Below, one piece after another: positions 7,847 through 17,287 of a DNA stretch of 55,528 bases. The stretch is taken from NCBI GenBank assembly GCA_029907705.1, contig JARYLJ010000010.1:1-55528 (forward strand). Reading direction: 5' to 3'. Each line of letters opens with the position of its first letter. Positions within the stretch are counted from its first letter, which is position 1. Position numbers and translations under genes: made by a program. This DNA is from Methanomicrobiales archaeon (GTDB lineage Archaea; Halobacteriota; Methanomicrobia; Methanomicrobiales; JACTUA01). The notes below the pieces were generated by a model, which had not been told where the DNA came from, searched no databases, and was given only the letters and a program-made list of their open reading frames with translations.

Positions 7847-8917
7847 ATGGTAATGCGCAAACAGAGCTGCGGCATGGAGAGGAGATGCATTACCGGTGTA
7901 CCCGAACTGGTCAGATCGCTGCCGTCCGAAGAGAGGGCCCTGTTTGACCGTATGTTCAGGGTGACCAGAAGGTCCGGAAGGCTCATCCTGCCCGGGGGGA
8001 TGGAGAAGGGGAGGAGGATTATCAGTCATGCCCCGCAGGGATGGCAGCAGATCGTCAGGATCACCAATCTGGTGACAGGGGAGAGCACACTCTTCAACGA
8101 GGAGCGTGCACGGCGCCCCTTCGAAACGAGAAGCGATGCAGGAGTCCGGGCATCCATCGAGGAGACGAGGGGCGATGCCTTCTGCCATCCAGAGGAAAGC
8201 ACACCCCTCGATCTCTTCGGGAGGGTGAGGGGCAGGCATGCACTCACGGCCAGCAACATGGCGAAGTACGATCACCTCCATGGAGTGATCATCTTCGACG
8301 AGCACGATCCGCTCGTGTGGGAGGAGGGGCGTATCGAGGACTACCTGAACGTGGGGATGGGATGGTTCATGAAGGCCCGCGAACAGGATCCGGAGGCGAG
8401 ATACCCACTCTTCCTCTGGAACTGCCTCTGGAGGGCCGGTGCCTCGATCGTGCATGGCCATGCCCAGGTCCTGTTATCGGTGGAGCCGTACAGCGCGGTG
8501 GAGTCGCTTGAAAAGGTGCGTTCCTCTTATAACATGAAATTCGGTCATGAATATGAAACGGACCTGATCGATGCGCACAGGGCGCTCGGACTGGCAATGA
8601 AGAGGAAGAATGTGGAGATCCTCGCGTATCTCACCCCCGTCAAGGAGAAGGAGGCGATGATCCTGAGCCGTGACTACTCCTCTCTTGCAGGGGCAATCGC
8701 CTATGTACTCCACGCATACCGGGACCTCGGCGTGCAGAGTTTCAATCTCGCGATCCTGATGCCGCCACTGGGTGAGGAGGGGATATTCACCGTACGCCTC
8801 GTGGACAGGGGTGAGCCCGGCATAAGGTCCTCGGATATCGGTGCGATGGAGCTGTATGCACGCACGTCTGTGGTGGCGGGAGACCCGTTCAGACTCATGG
8901 AAGCACTGAAGGTGTAA
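7847..8917 (+). CDS. GalT-like (HIT superfamily) hexose-1-phosphate nucleotidylyltransferase
   Basis: 356 residues. The key motif GASIVHGHAQVLLS (about residue 205) matches the H-x-H-x-Q active site of galactose-1-phosphate uridylyltransferases and related adenylyl transferases; the middle His is the nucleotide-carrying residue. An earlier block (HALTASNMAKYDHLHGVIIFDEHDP) and the late EILAYLTPVKEKEAM and FNLAILMPP blocks also fit the GalT fold. It faces the debranching enzyme, the last gene of an alpha-glucan operon, so a hexose-1-phosphate substrate makes sense. Whether UDP- or ADP-sugar is used is unknown. ATG at 7847 is chosen over the GTG at 7844. Confidence 0.75.
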   Translation: MVMRKQSCGMERRCITGVPELVRSLPSEERALFDRMFRVTRRSGRLILPGGMEKGRRIISHAPQGWQQIVRITNLVTGESTLFNEERARRPFETRSDAGVRASIEETRGDAFCHPEESTPLDLFGRVRGRHALTASNMAKYDHLHGVIIFDEHDPLVWEEGRIEDYLNVGMGWFMKAREQDPEARYPLFLWNCLWRAGASIVHGHAQVLLSVEPYSAVESLEKVRSSYNMKFGHEYETDLIDAHRALGLAMKRKNVEILAYLTPVKEKEAMILSRDYSSLAGAIAYVLHAYRDLGVQSFNLAILMPPLGEEGIFTVRLVDRGEPGIRSSDIGAMELYARTSVVAGDPFRLMEALKV

Positions 8918-8926
8918 ACAAGACCC

Positions 8927-10645
8927 TTACTGCGGGGAGATGCGAGGCCGTTCCCGATCCGCATGCAGCAGCGCAATCCCTCTCAGTACCTCGCCCACAC
9001 TCCACGCCTGTGAGATGCAGCCACCAGGTCGGTGCGGGTAGTCACCGTCGAAGAGTTCTGAGATGCTGCCGAGACCAGCTTCACGCAGATGCATCAGGAT
9101 CGGATGGTAGAGCATCCTCAGGGTGAGTGGATCTTCACCGGCATTCAGGCAGGCCTCCACATAGAAGGTCGTGAGCCAGGGCCACACGGAGCCATTGTGG
9201 TAGCTCTCGTCGCCTGTATGACTCCCCCTGTAGTTCGGATCCTCCGGTGACAGGGTGCGGAGGCCGAATGGGGTGAGCAGGTGTCTCTTGACTGTTTCGA
9301 GGGCGAGACGGACCCTGTCCCTATCGAACAGACCTGCCGAGAGGGCGATCACCTGATTCGGCCGGATCTCGTCGCTCTCCGGATCGATGGTATCGAAGAG
9401 ACAGCCCCTCTCCGCATTCCAGAACTGCAAGAACCTCCGTTTCGCGCTTCTGGATGGGACCGGTGTATCTACACCGATCGCCTCGGCGAATTCCAGGGTC
9501 TCGATCCAGAGTGCGTTCACCTCCACGGGCTTCCCCTCCCGGGGCGTGAAGGCGGTGTCCATCCATGTGCTCCGCGGGGCGACACGGATGAGGTCATGAT
9601 CGAGCACCGCCACATCGCTCTCCACATATTCGTGAAGGATCTCCTCCATCTTTTCACGCATATCCCTGAAGAACCTGTTTTCCCCGCAGATCTTGTAGTA
9701 TGCCTTCAGCGCACGCAGGAACCAGAGCGAGGCGTCGCTCGAGTTGTAGCTGTCAGGGACGCGGTTCGGAACGAGTCCTTGTCTTGTCCTGGAGGCAAAA
9801 TACCTGAAGACGGCCTCCGCCTCTTTGATCCTACCCTGCAGGAGGAGGAGTCCGGGCAATGAGACAAAGGCATCTCTTCCCCAGGGTTCGGTGAACCAGT
9901 GGTATCCTGCGATGAGGGCATTGCCATGGAAGAAGGTGCTGGATGCATGCTTCAACACTTCCAAGTTCGTTCGCGGGATTTCATCATGTGTGTCTCTGGC
10001 ACTCCCGCCGTTCGCTGCCACCATGAGAGTGCACTTCAGATCTCTGCCCTCTGCGCAGAAACTGCCAGGGGAGAAGAGGTTCTCCTGGCAGGCATATCCC
10101 CGTTTGAAGTCTTCCACGAACCAGGCCCCATAGTACAGGAGCGGAGAAGGCGTGAAATCCATACCTCTGGCACGCAGGCGAAGGTTCCCCACGGAAATCT
10201 CACCACCTTTGTTCTCCACCGGAAACCAGGGATCGTCCCTCACCTCGTGGATGCCGCGGTCGGTGACGAGGGGGAGGATTCTGAGCGAACCATCTCCGGT
10301 GCACCTGTATTCGATCGTGAGCGTGCCGTCGAAACGAATGGTCTTCTCCAGCAACACGCCCCCCACCTCATACTGAAAGCAGAGCGGATAGAGCGTGAAG
10401 CCCAGGAGATGCGTCAAACCCTCGGCACGGGTCGTACCATGATAGGAGGCGATGGAGATCCTGTTGCCATTCAGGTATTCATCCATGGAGGAGAGAAGGA
10501 CTCTGCCCCCATGCACGAGAAGGCCATGATACTTGCGTGTATTGCCGGCGAGCGACGAGGAGCAGTAACCACCTTCAGCGGTGAGGAGGTACTCCCGTTG
10601 CCGGGCGAATTCGCAGTCCTGGATCTCCCTCCCGAAGCAGATCAT
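8927..10645 (-). CDS. Glycogen debranching enzyme (amylo-alpha-1,6-glucosidase, archaeal type)
   Basis: 572 residues. The N-terminal domain (about 1-200) has the family opening LTAEGGYCSSSLAGNTRKYHG, a typical sugar-binding beta sandwich. The C-terminal part is an alpha/alpha toroid with WFTEPWGRDAFVSLPGLLL near residue 245 and DASLWFLRALKAY near residue 305. The acidic motifs in the toroid match GH133-type alpha-1,6-glucosidases that remove branch points from glycogen. It is the last gene of a four-gene minus-strand operon, 21 bases after a GT4 glycosyltransferase. Confidence 0.9.
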   Translation of the reverse strand: MICFGREIQDCEFARQREYLLTAEGGYCSSSLAGNTRKYHGLLVHGGRVLLSSMDEYLNGNRISIASYHGTTRAEGLTHLLGFTLYPLCFQYEVGGVLLEKTIRFDGTLTIEYRCTGDGSLRILPLVTDRGIHEVRDDPWFPVENKGGEISVGNLRLRARGMDFTPSPLLYYGAWFVEDFKRGYACQENLFSPGSFCAEGRDLKCTLMVAANGGSARDTHDEIPRTNLEVLKHASSTFFHGNALIAGYHWFTEPWGRDAFVSLPGLLLLQGRIKEAEAVFRYFASRTRQGLVPNRVPDSYNSSDASLWFLRALKAYYKICGENRFFRDMREKMEEILHEYVESDVAVLDHDLIRVAPRSTWMDTAFTPREGKPVEVNALWIETLEFAEAIGVDTPVPSRSAKRRFLQFWNAERGCLFDTIDPESDEIRPNQVIALSAGLFDRDRVRLALETVKRHLLTPFGLRTLSPEDPNYRGSHTGDESYHNGSVWPWLTTFYVEACLNAGEDPLTLRMLYHPILMHLREAGLGSISELFDGDYPHRPGGCISQAWSVGEVLRGIALLHADRERPRISPQ

Positions 10646-10666
10646 CGCCTCTCCTCGGGTCCCCGT

Positions 10667-11941
10667 TCAGCCAGCCACCACCTCGGGTGCGCGGCCATGG
10701 TGCCTCTCGATCGCCTCCTCATAGACCTTAATGGTCGCATCTGAGACCTTTTCCCATGTGAACTGCTCCAGCACCCTTCTCCTCCCGTTCGCACCGAATC
10801 TCCTGCGGAGATCCCTGTCATTCAAAAGAAGCAATGTGAATTTCGCGATATCCTCCGGATCGAAGGGGTTGATGTGGAAGCCGTTCTGGCCCGGCCCTGT
10901 CACCACCACCTGCTCCCTCAGTCCGGAGGTTCCCCTCGCCCCGACCACGACAGGTTTTCCCATCGCCATCGCCTCTGTGCAGACGATTCCGAAGGGTTCG
11001 TACTTCGAAGGAAAGACTGCGATATCGCATGCGGCATAATACTTCAGGCGCTCCTCCTCGCTCACGTAGGAGAAGTTCGTGATCACGTTCTTCTCCAGGT
11101 GAAGGGAGTAGATAATGTGCGTGATGAGCGGCTCCATATCGCCTTTGCCAAGGATCACCAGTTTTGCCTCTGGAAACTCCCTCACGATGGTGGGCATCGC
11201 CATCAGCAGCATATCGATCCCCTTCACCCAGGTGAGCCTGCCGATGAAGAAGATCATCGGGTCATCTCCTGCACCCATTGCATTCCTGAATCTGGAGATC
11301 TCTTCCTCGGGGAACCGTTCTGGATCGTACTTTCGGGGATCGACTCCATTGTACACCACCCGGATCTTCGCCTCCTGATATCCGAGCCTGATCAGTTCGT
11401 CTCTCATCGCATAGGAGACGGTCACGATCAGATCCGCGTGCTCGGCGGCCAGGCGCTCGATCTGTTTCACCGTCTCGGACCCGTCGGAGGTGCGCCCTTC
11501 CTCTGTGGAATGAAAGTGAAATACGAATGGCCTCGATAGATTCCTCTTTGCGACGATCCCACCGGGTGCGCTGAGCCAGTCATGGGAGATGATGACATCG
11601 AAGGCCCTTTTCTCCAGAGGGACGAGGTTATTCACCAGCTTGGAGGCGGACAGGAAGTTGTAGAGCAGGGTCTCCTGGTAGAATCGCTGCCCCCCTTCGT
11701 CCCATCGCCTCACATCCCCCTGATTCAGTATGGAGAGGACATCGGACATGTCCATGAGCAGCGGCCTGTGCACCTCCACCCCCTCCCAGATATCCCGTGT
11801 CGGATCACTCCCGTTGTTCCGGGAGAAGACAGTGACCGTGTGGCCGCCCCTGACGAACTGCCGGGTGATCTCCATCGCATATGTGCCCAGTCCGCCCCTG
11901 AAAAAAGGAGGAAATTCATCCACGAAGTAGGCAATCCTCAA
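10667..11941 (-). CDS. GT4 glycosyltransferase, glycogen-synthase-like
   Basis: 424 residues. A GT-B enzyme: the N-terminal Rossmann half starts RIAYFVDEFPPFFRGGLG, the Gly-rich acceptor loop, and the C-terminal half carries VYNGVDPRKYDPERF, FIGRLTWVKGIDML and EPFGIVCTEAMAMG, the E-x7-E donor-sugar motif. A TTG start at 11941 is proposed: it overlaps the stop of the upstream glycosyltransferase as TTGA and has a GAGGGGTGA ribosome-binding site about 5 bases upstream. The longer frame from 11992 would overlap the neighbour by 55 bases. Together with the adjacent GT4, GH57 and debranching genes it probably makes or extends an alpha-glucan. Confidence 0.87.
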   Translation of the reverse strand: MRIAYFVDEFPPFFRGGLGTYAMEITRQFVRGGHTVTVFSRNNGSDPTRDIWEGVEVHRPLLMDMSDVLSILNQGDVRRWDEGGQRFYQETLLYNFLSASKLVNNLVPLEKRAFDVIISHDWLSAPGGIVAKRNLSRPFVFHFHSTEEGRTSDGSETVKQIERLAAEHADLIVTVSYAMRDELIRLGYQEAKIRVVYNGVDPRKYDPERFPEEEISRFRNAMGAGDDPMIFFIGRLTWVKGIDMLLMAMPTIVREFPEAKLVILGKGDMEPLITHIIYSLHLEKNVITNFSYVSEEERLKYYAACDIAVFPSKYEPFGIVCTEAMAMGKPVVVGARGTSGLREQVVVTGPGQNGFHINPFDPEDIAKFTLLLLNDRDLRRRFGANGRRRVLEQFTWEKVSDATIKVYEEAIERHHGRAPEVVAG

Positions 11942-13071
11942 ACGCTCACCCCTCTGTAGAGATCTGCCGCCCTCCTCGCGATCGACTCCCACCTGAAGTA
12001 TCGCTCTACCTTTCTCCTACCCTCCTTCCCGAGGATTCGCATCCGGTCCCTCTCCTCGAGGCAGTAGTTGATCCCCCATGCAACCGAATCGGGTTTCGTA
12101 TACACCTTCACGCCGTCTTTGAAGTTGTCAATATTCTCGGAGAGCCCCCCGACATCGGTCGCGACCACGCACTTTTCTGCGCTCCATGCCTCGAGCAGAA
12201 CCAGTCCGAATGGCTCGTTCCTACTCGGTATGACCACGATATTGCTCGCGTTCAGCAGTCTCACATACTCGGAGTCCGGTAACCAACCGAGAAACTGCAC
12301 AGGAAGACCCGATGTGCGCTCCGTCAGCCACCGGCGCATATGCCCCTCTCCGATGAAGATGAAACGGGCATCGGCATTATCCTGCAGTACGAACGGGATT
12401 GCGTCAGCAAGGGTATCCGGCCCCTTCTGGTAGACCATCCGACCGCAGAAGAGGATGAGCGGCGCGTATGGGTGGATGCCGTAACCTGCCTTCACGCTAC
12501 CCGGATCGAGATCTGCCCTGAACTCTGCAGGTACGACGCCGTTCGGGATCACCGTGATCTTCTCGTCCGGCACCTTATAGAGCCACTTCACCTCGTTCTT
12601 CAATGTATGGGAGACTACGATCACCCTCTGGGCGACCAGCCCACCGTACCATTCCTTCCCAGATATCTCTCTGAACTCCCACCAGTCACCGAAACTGCCT
12701 CCGTTTCTGCCATACTCGGTGGAGTGATAGGAGAAGACCGTCGCCCGCTCCTGGAGCTGGTGGAGCGCCTCCACCGCATGCCAGTCATGGAAATGCAGGA
12801 TATCGAACTTTGGCTCGTCCACCTCCCTGAACTGCTCGAGCATCATATGGCTCATGCTCCTGCAGTAATCCACGATATCCCCTCCCGAGGGCCGGCAGCA
12901 GTGATAGTGCACCCCCTTGATCTCCATGTCCCGATCGCCACGGGTAAAAAAGTGGATTTCGTGATCCCTCGCAAGGGTCTCGGCGAGATGCGTGGCCGCG
13001 CTCGCAAGCCCCCCCACGCGGTCCGTATAGAGCGACTCCCAGCAGAAGAAGGCTACTTTAAGCGTCTCCAA
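11938..13071 (-). CDS. GT4 glycosyltransferase, second of the pair
   Basis: 377 residues with a GT-B fold. VAFFCWESLYTDRVGGLAS is the acceptor loop, ILHFHDWHA lies near residue 92, VIPNGV near 175, FCGRMVYQKGPDTL near 210, and EPFGLVLLEAW near 290 is the donor motif. It is of similar size to the next gene but clearly divergent from it, so the two are either old duplicates or two steps, for example priming and elongation. The TTG start at 13071 has a GAGGAGG ribosome-binding site 8 bases upstream and overlaps the end of the GH57 gene by 19 bases. Substrate specificity cannot be told. Confidence 0.87.
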   Translation of the reverse strand: METLKVAFFCWESLYTDRVGGLASAATHLAETLARDHEIHFFTRGDRDMEIKGVHYHCCRPSGGDIVDYCRSMSHMMLEQFREVDEPKFDILHFHDWHAVEALHQLQERATVFSYHSTEYGRNGGSFGDWWEFREISGKEWYGGLVAQRVIVVSHTLKNEVKWLYKVPDEKITVIPNGVVPAEFRADLDPGSVKAGYGIHPYAPLILFCGRMVYQKGPDTLADAIPFVLQDNADARFIFIGEGHMRRWLTERTSGLPVQFLGWLPDSEYVRLLNASNIVVIPSRNEPFGLVLLEAWSAEKCVVATDVGGLSENIDNFKDGVKVYTKPDSVAWGINYCLEERDRMRILGKEGRRKVERYFRWESIARRAADLYRGVSV

Positions 13072-14504
13072 AGAGCAGCCCTCCTCTTATTCACCTGCTC
13101 CACCAGTACATGCCGCTCCCTGCAACCCTTCACCCTGCCGGCGAGGACGGGATCCTCCACCACCTCGGAGAGCCAGCGTTCGAAGTCCCCCCTCTCACAA
13201 TGGTGGGTGATGGAATCGACGGGCACCACCTCGAGCAGCTTGGCGAACTCATCCAGGCTGTATGCCGAGTATCCCATATAACCGTATGGAGAGAAGAAGT
13301 GGAATGCCTTTTCAGGCGGCAGGCACCTCAGTGCCATCGCCGCTCCCTTCGAACGCTTCACCTTCGCTGCCCGTTCTTCCAGGTCAGAGAGCACCCTCAT
13401 ATACGAAGCGAAGGATTCGAACGGTGCGCACTGGCTGAAGTAGGAGTGCACCTCGCCACAGGAACCATGCTTCGTTGCCATATAATAGAAATGATCGCTC
13501 GTCTGCAGATATCTCCAGATCGTCCTGTCTCCCGCCAGGTGTGCTGCGGTCTCCACCGCATTGAATGCGGTCTCCTGCTTGCAGTTCCCCAGCCATGCAG
13601 AGGTGTCTTTCTCCACGTCCGCCCAGGAGGTGGTCTCTGAAAAGTCCAGCTCACCCCTCGGCTCGATCTCCACCGCATGTGATGGGAGTATGCACTCATT
13701 CCCTTTCTGCACCAGCTCCTCGGGTAGCCATCGCAGGAATTCGAGTATGCCGCTCTCCTTCCAGTGGTGCTCTCCGAAGGTCTCATAATCGATGAAGAGC
13801 TGGATACAGTCACCCGGAGAGGCAGCGATCCAGGAGGCAAATCGATCGGCGGTCAGGGGGTACTCGCTCCAGTCCCTGCATGAGAACCTGAACGCCAGGT
13901 CGTCGGAGAGCCGGTAATTTCTGAGCAGGATGGGTATTCCCTCGCACGTATATATATAGTTCGGGCTTCTCCATTCGAGGATCCGATCCACCCCCTCTGC
14001 ATACATCCCCTTGAATCCGAGCTGCTTCGCCGCCCATGCGATACTGTTGTCAAAGATGAACTCCGTATTCTCGACGATCGACGGCGTCACTCCAAATGTC
14101 TCCTTCATCATCGTTCGGTGAAGCCTCACCTGCTCCATGAACTCCCTCTTGTCCTTGAAGAGACCGGCGAGGCTGTGGTAATATGTCTGCCCCAGCAGCT
14201 CCGCATTCCTGTGTCGTGCGACCTGTCTGAACAGCTCGAGGCTCTCTTCGCCCCATTCTTTCATCTGCTCCACCACTGTGCCTGAGAGGCTGAAGGCGCA
14301 GCGGAAATCCTGATCCAGAAGTTCCAGGATGAGCGAGGTGGCGGGGACGTAGCATTTTTCCTGGATCCGCTCGAAGATCTCCCTGTTCCTGCCTGTGAAA
14401 TAGATGGACTTCAGATCCCTGTTCTGCCTCGAACGAATAGGATCGAATTCATGCGATATCCTGTAGGGCTGATGCACCTCGAAACCGATACATACTCTGG
14501 ACAT
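13053..14504 (-). CDS. GH57 family alpha-amylase / glucanotransferase
   Basis: 483 residues. Conserved GH57 regions are visible in order: FEVHQPYR (residue 8), ELLGQTYYHSLAGL (about 138), IVENTEFIFDN (about 180, with the Glu nucleophile) and FIDYETFGEHH (about 258, with the Asp acid). GH57 enzymes hydrolyse or transfer alpha-1,4-glucan chains. The C-terminal part is helical. A strong AGGAGGT lies 6 bases before the ATG at 14504, making this the first gene of the glucan operon. Whether it acts as amylase, 4-alpha-glucanotransferase or branching enzyme is open. Confidence 0.9.
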   Translation of the reverse strand: MSRVCIGFEVHQPYRISHEFDPIRSRQNRDLKSIYFTGRNREIFERIQEKCYVPATSLILELLDQDFRCAFSLSGTVVEQMKEWGEESLELFRQVARHRNAELLGQTYYHSLAGLFKDKREFMEQVRLHRTMMKETFGVTPSIVENTEFIFDNSIAWAAKQLGFKGMYAEGVDRILEWRSPNYIYTCEGIPILLRNYRLSDDLAFRFSCRDWSEYPLTADRFASWIAASPGDCIQLFIDYETFGEHHWKESGILEFLRWLPEELVQKGNECILPSHAVEIEPRGELDFSETTSWADVEKDTSAWLGNCKQETAFNAVETAAHLAGDRTIWRYLQTSDHFYYMATKHGSCGEVHSYFSQCAPFESFASYMRVLSDLEERAAKVKRSKGAAMALRCLPPEKAFHFFSPYGYMGYSAYSLDEFAKLLEVVPVDSITHHCERGDFERWLSEVVEDPVLAGRVKGCRERHVLVEQVNKRRAALWRRLK

Positions 14505-14658
14505 GTGAACCTCCTCGGATTGATAATGTAAATATTATTGAACCGTTCGGTCTATGTAACCTGTTGCATGAAGTTATAAAAATCCTCGCTCCCTTGCACA
14601 GAAAAACAATAGCCCCATGAACAGGCCATGTATCGAGATGAATTCGTCAGTTTCTGCA

Positions 14659-15141
14659 TCAGCGTGGACCCCGCATATCCTCCCAGAGCCAGACCATCCG
14701 ATCGAGGAACCAGAGCTTTCCGGAGTACACAAGCGCCATACCGAGGAGAACCGGGCATAAATCGAGGGTGACGACACCCCAGATGATGGTGACCATCCCG
14801 ATGGCAGCGATGGCCGAGAGAATATGCGGCACGACCCGATGATGTGCCGGCACCGGCACGTTATGCCGCTTCAGCCAGATGCGCTCACCCAGTACAGCCC
14901 TGGATGCCCAGTTTTCCAACGAGTCCGGCGCGGCAAAGATACGGGGATTGAGCCAGTTCCACAGGAGTCCAAGGGTGATCGGGATCAGTGACCACCATCC
15001 GAGCCAGACCCGGCTCCAGAACGCGGCCACGAGAATCGGCAGTACGGTATTACGCAGGATCACGCTCCACGGGTTTGCGTGGCGCAACCATGCATCCTCG
15101 TCCATACAGAGAATTCTCGCGATATAATGTTCAATTGTCAC
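14659..15141 (-). CDS. DUF6653-like small membrane protein
   Basis: About 160 residues. A conserved-looking opening (MTIEHYIARIL, DEDAWLRHANPWSV) is followed by two hydrophobic hairpins at about residues 30-65 and 105-150, so probably four membrane segments. It resembles the DUF6653 family, which has no known function. A GTG start at 15141 with GGAGG 7 bases upstream is preferred to the ATG at 15186. It lies downstream of the Mmp operon on the same strand after a 179-base gap, so co-transcription is uncertain. Confidence 0.65.
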   Translation of the reverse strand: MTIEHYIARILCMDEDAWLRHANPWSVILRNTVLPILVAAFWSRVWLGWWSLIPITLGLLWNWLNPRIFAAPDSLENWASRAVLGERIWLKRHNVPVPAHHRVVPHILSAIAAIGMVTIIWGVVTLDLCPVLLGMALVYSGKLWFLDRMVWLWEDMRGPR

Positions 15142-15320
15142 ATCAAGGCCTCCGATGGGTCGTGATACCTCCGTCCGCTGCATCATGGCAGGTCACCGGC
15201 GCGGTCTCGGATGCATCGGCAAACTTCTCCGATGCCCGGAACAGGAGTGGATTCACGGTATACAGGCGATTGTGCACGACCGAATCCGCATTGAAAACTG
15301 CATGGATGTCAATGGCTGGC

Positions 15321-15764
15321 TCAGGGAGTTTTTGAATCGAGGCTGACTCCGTTGACTTCGCAGGAAGCACACCGCTCCAGCTCCCTGTCGATGATCCGGT
15401 AGGCATTCGCCAGGATCGCTGCATTGGCGAGCAGTCCTGTGATGAGGATCACCTCCAGTATCTCCCCTCTCGTGGCCCCTCTCCTCATCGCGGACTGCAC
15501 ATGATACTCGACACAGTGAGGGCACTTGAGAGCGGCACCCACCGCGAGGCTGATCAGCTCAACGGTCTTCGGGTCCAGGGTCCCGGTGCCTGCGATCGCA
15601 CCCTTATAGAGGAGGTGTGATATCAGTATCTCGGGCCTCTCCGCCATGCGCCGAAAGATGAGTGGGACCTTTCCATAGTCCTGCTCGACCTCCTGCAGCC
15701 ATGCTCTGGCGGTATTCTCCACACCTTCCCGAGCAATATCCTCAAGCAGCTCCTCGAACTTCAT
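15321..15764 (-). CDS. Carboxymuconolactone decarboxylase / AhpD-like protein
   Basis: 147 residues, all helical, with the AhpD-core signature LAVGAALKCPHCVEYHVQSAMRRG at about residues 73-96. The CPHC pair followed by E-Y-H is the peroxidatic or disulfide-relay centre of AhpD-like proteins. A second Cys pair lies near the C-terminus (CASC). It starts 3 bases after the mmp7 stop, so it looks like the last gene of the MCR-activation operon. A redox role for MCR assembly or a peroxide defence role for oxygen-sensitive MCR are both possible. The start at 15764 is the only one that keeps the fold. Confidence 0.85.
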   Translation of the reverse strand: MKFEELLEDIAREGVENTARAWLQEVEQDYGKVPLIFRRMAERPEILISHLLYKGAIAGTGTLDPKTVELISLAVGAALKCPHCVEYHVQSAMRRGATRGEILEVILITGLLANAAILANAYRIIDRELERCASCEVNGVSLDSKTP

Positions 15765-15767
15765 ATC

Positions 15768-16706
15768 TCACACAATGATCTTCGTCTCAGAATATGGTTT
15801 TATTCTGACGACGATGTAATTCCTCATTCTGCACGGGAGGACTTCGCAGATATCGCCAATCAGGATTCCGTCCTCGATCTCCAGCTTCCGTATCTGAGTT
15901 GCGTACAGCTCGTAGGGCAGCTTCACCCTGATGCCCGTCATCTGCACCGTCACCGGGGTGGGCGAAGTCACCTCCTCCAGCGGCTCCATCTTCTCGACGA
16001 TGACGTCCATCAGCTTCGGCGGCATCGTGGAGAGTGGATCCTTGGCGATCTCCTCCCTTCTCACATCCAGCACCCTCGCCACCTCTGCGGCCAGCTCCTC
16101 GAGCTTGGCGATCTCCTCGGGCTTCTTCGTCCGGTGCATGAAACGGCCCAGACCTCCGACGTAGCCCTGCACAGGGGTTTCCGTGCACTTCATCAGTGCC
16201 TCCTTCGATGGTCCTCCCGTGAGGACGATCGGGACATGGATCCCCTTCGCGAGGGTCCCGAACTTGTGATGGATACACTCCTCGAAATTACCGAGGACGT
16301 ATACAGCGAGATCGTGCTCGTTGATCACGTCACGCTCCTCCACGTTCAGATTGGCGATCCTCTTTCCGAATCCCCGCGCGAGCCCCACCACATTCGTCTT
16401 TGCACCGAACCGCCTCAGGTACTCGGCGACATCGCAGGTGGAGTGGGGCAGATGGTGGATCTCGAGGCTGGGGCTGACGACGGCAATCTCTGTGCCCACG
16501 AGGGGTGAAGCGGTCACCGTTCCCATGAGTGCCTTCGCCAGCACCCGCATCTGTTCGATATCCTCCTTTGGGACGAGTGCCTGCAGCACCACCTCGTTCG
16601 CGATCACGTGCCTCTGGATGATGTAGCCCCCGAGATCCTCGATGAACTCCACCATCTGCTCGTGCTTGAAGACGCCCCCTGTATAGGTGACCGGCTCGAG
16701 TATCAC
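15768..16706 (-). CDS. mmp7: Methanogenesis marker protein 7 (MCR activation)
   Basis: 312 residues. Starts M-I-L-E-P-V-T-Y-T-G-G-V-F-K, typical of the family. Cys residues at STCDVAEY, EECIHHK, MKCTETP and LPCRMR are candidate metal ligands. Mmp7 is reported as part of the ATP-dependent MCR activation complex with McrC, Mmp3, Mmp17 and AtwA, which carries complex Fe-S clusters. The GTG start overlaps the mmp17 stop as GTGA, so the two are translationally coupled. It is absent from organisms without MCR. Confidence 0.88.
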   Translation of the reverse strand: MILEPVTYTGGVFKHEQMVEFIEDLGGYIIQRHVIANEVVLQALVPKEDIEQMRVLAKALMGTVTASPLVGTEIAVVSPSLEIHHLPHSTCDVAEYLRRFGAKTNVVGLARGFGKRIANLNVEERDVINEHDLAVYVLGNFEECIHHKFGTLAKGIHVPIVLTGGPSKEALMKCTETPVQGYVGGLGRFMHRTKKPEEIAKLEELAAEVARVLDVRREEIAKDPLSTMPPKLMDVIVEKMEPLEEVTSPTPVTVQMTGIRVKLPYELYATQIRKLEIEDGILIGDICEVLPCRMRNYIVVRIKPYSETKIIV

Positions 16707-17287
16707 AGGGGCACCCCCATGAGGGAGAACTTCTCCTTCACCAGCGTCTCCACGACATCCTCGGGCAGGGTATCCTCGCTCGCCACATAATAGAACCGCT
16801 CCCTGCTCACGCCCTGCCTTCTCACCTTGAAACCTTCTGGGGAGCCGTACTGCATCGCATAGATGATATCCCTGTAGATCCCCTCGCTCGGATCGGCGAC
16901 CTGGATCTCCTCCAGCTCCCTCCCATCGATCCCCTCACCGGTGACGATCACGGTGAACCTGTCGGGCTGATCGATACGCTGCTTCCCGTAGGTGTCAGAG
17001 AGTACCTTCAGAAGGGATGACAGGTACTTCTCGTCACCGATGGAGATGACCGCCCTCCCCTCCTCGACTTTCACGTTACCGCAGTCTCGTACCCTGACCA
17101 TACCGGGGAGCTTTCTGATCGTGCCAACGGCAACGAAGACAGGAACCTTCGGATCTACGAATATGTGGAGCCGGCTGATGATCTTCACCAGATCGAGGTC
17201 CTGGAGCACATCGGCCATGATCTGCTTGTAATACTCGGCCCCCGCCGCTTCCGGGGATTCGACCTGGAAGTAATCGAGCGCCTCCAT
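16703..17287 (-). CDS. mmp17: Methanogenesis marker protein 17 (MCR activation)
   Basis: 194 residues, an alpha/beta protein starting MEALDYFQVES. It fits the Mmp17 family in length, in position between mmp15 and mmp7, and in blocks such as QDLDLVKIISRLHIFVDP and YVASEDTLPEDVVETL. It is reported in the MCR activation complex; its chemical job is unknown. The ATG at 17287 directly follows the mmp15 stop with no gap. Confidence 0.86.
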   Translation of the reverse strand: MEALDYFQVESPEAAGAEYYKQIMADVLQDLDLVKIISRLHIFVDPKVPVFVAVGTIRKLPGMVRVRDCGNVKVEEGRAVISIGDEKYLSSLLKVLSDTYGKQRIDQPDRFTVIVTGEGIDGRELEEIQVADPSEGIYRDIIYAMQYGSPEGFKVRRQGVSRERFYYVASEDTLPEDVVETLVKEKFSLMGVPL

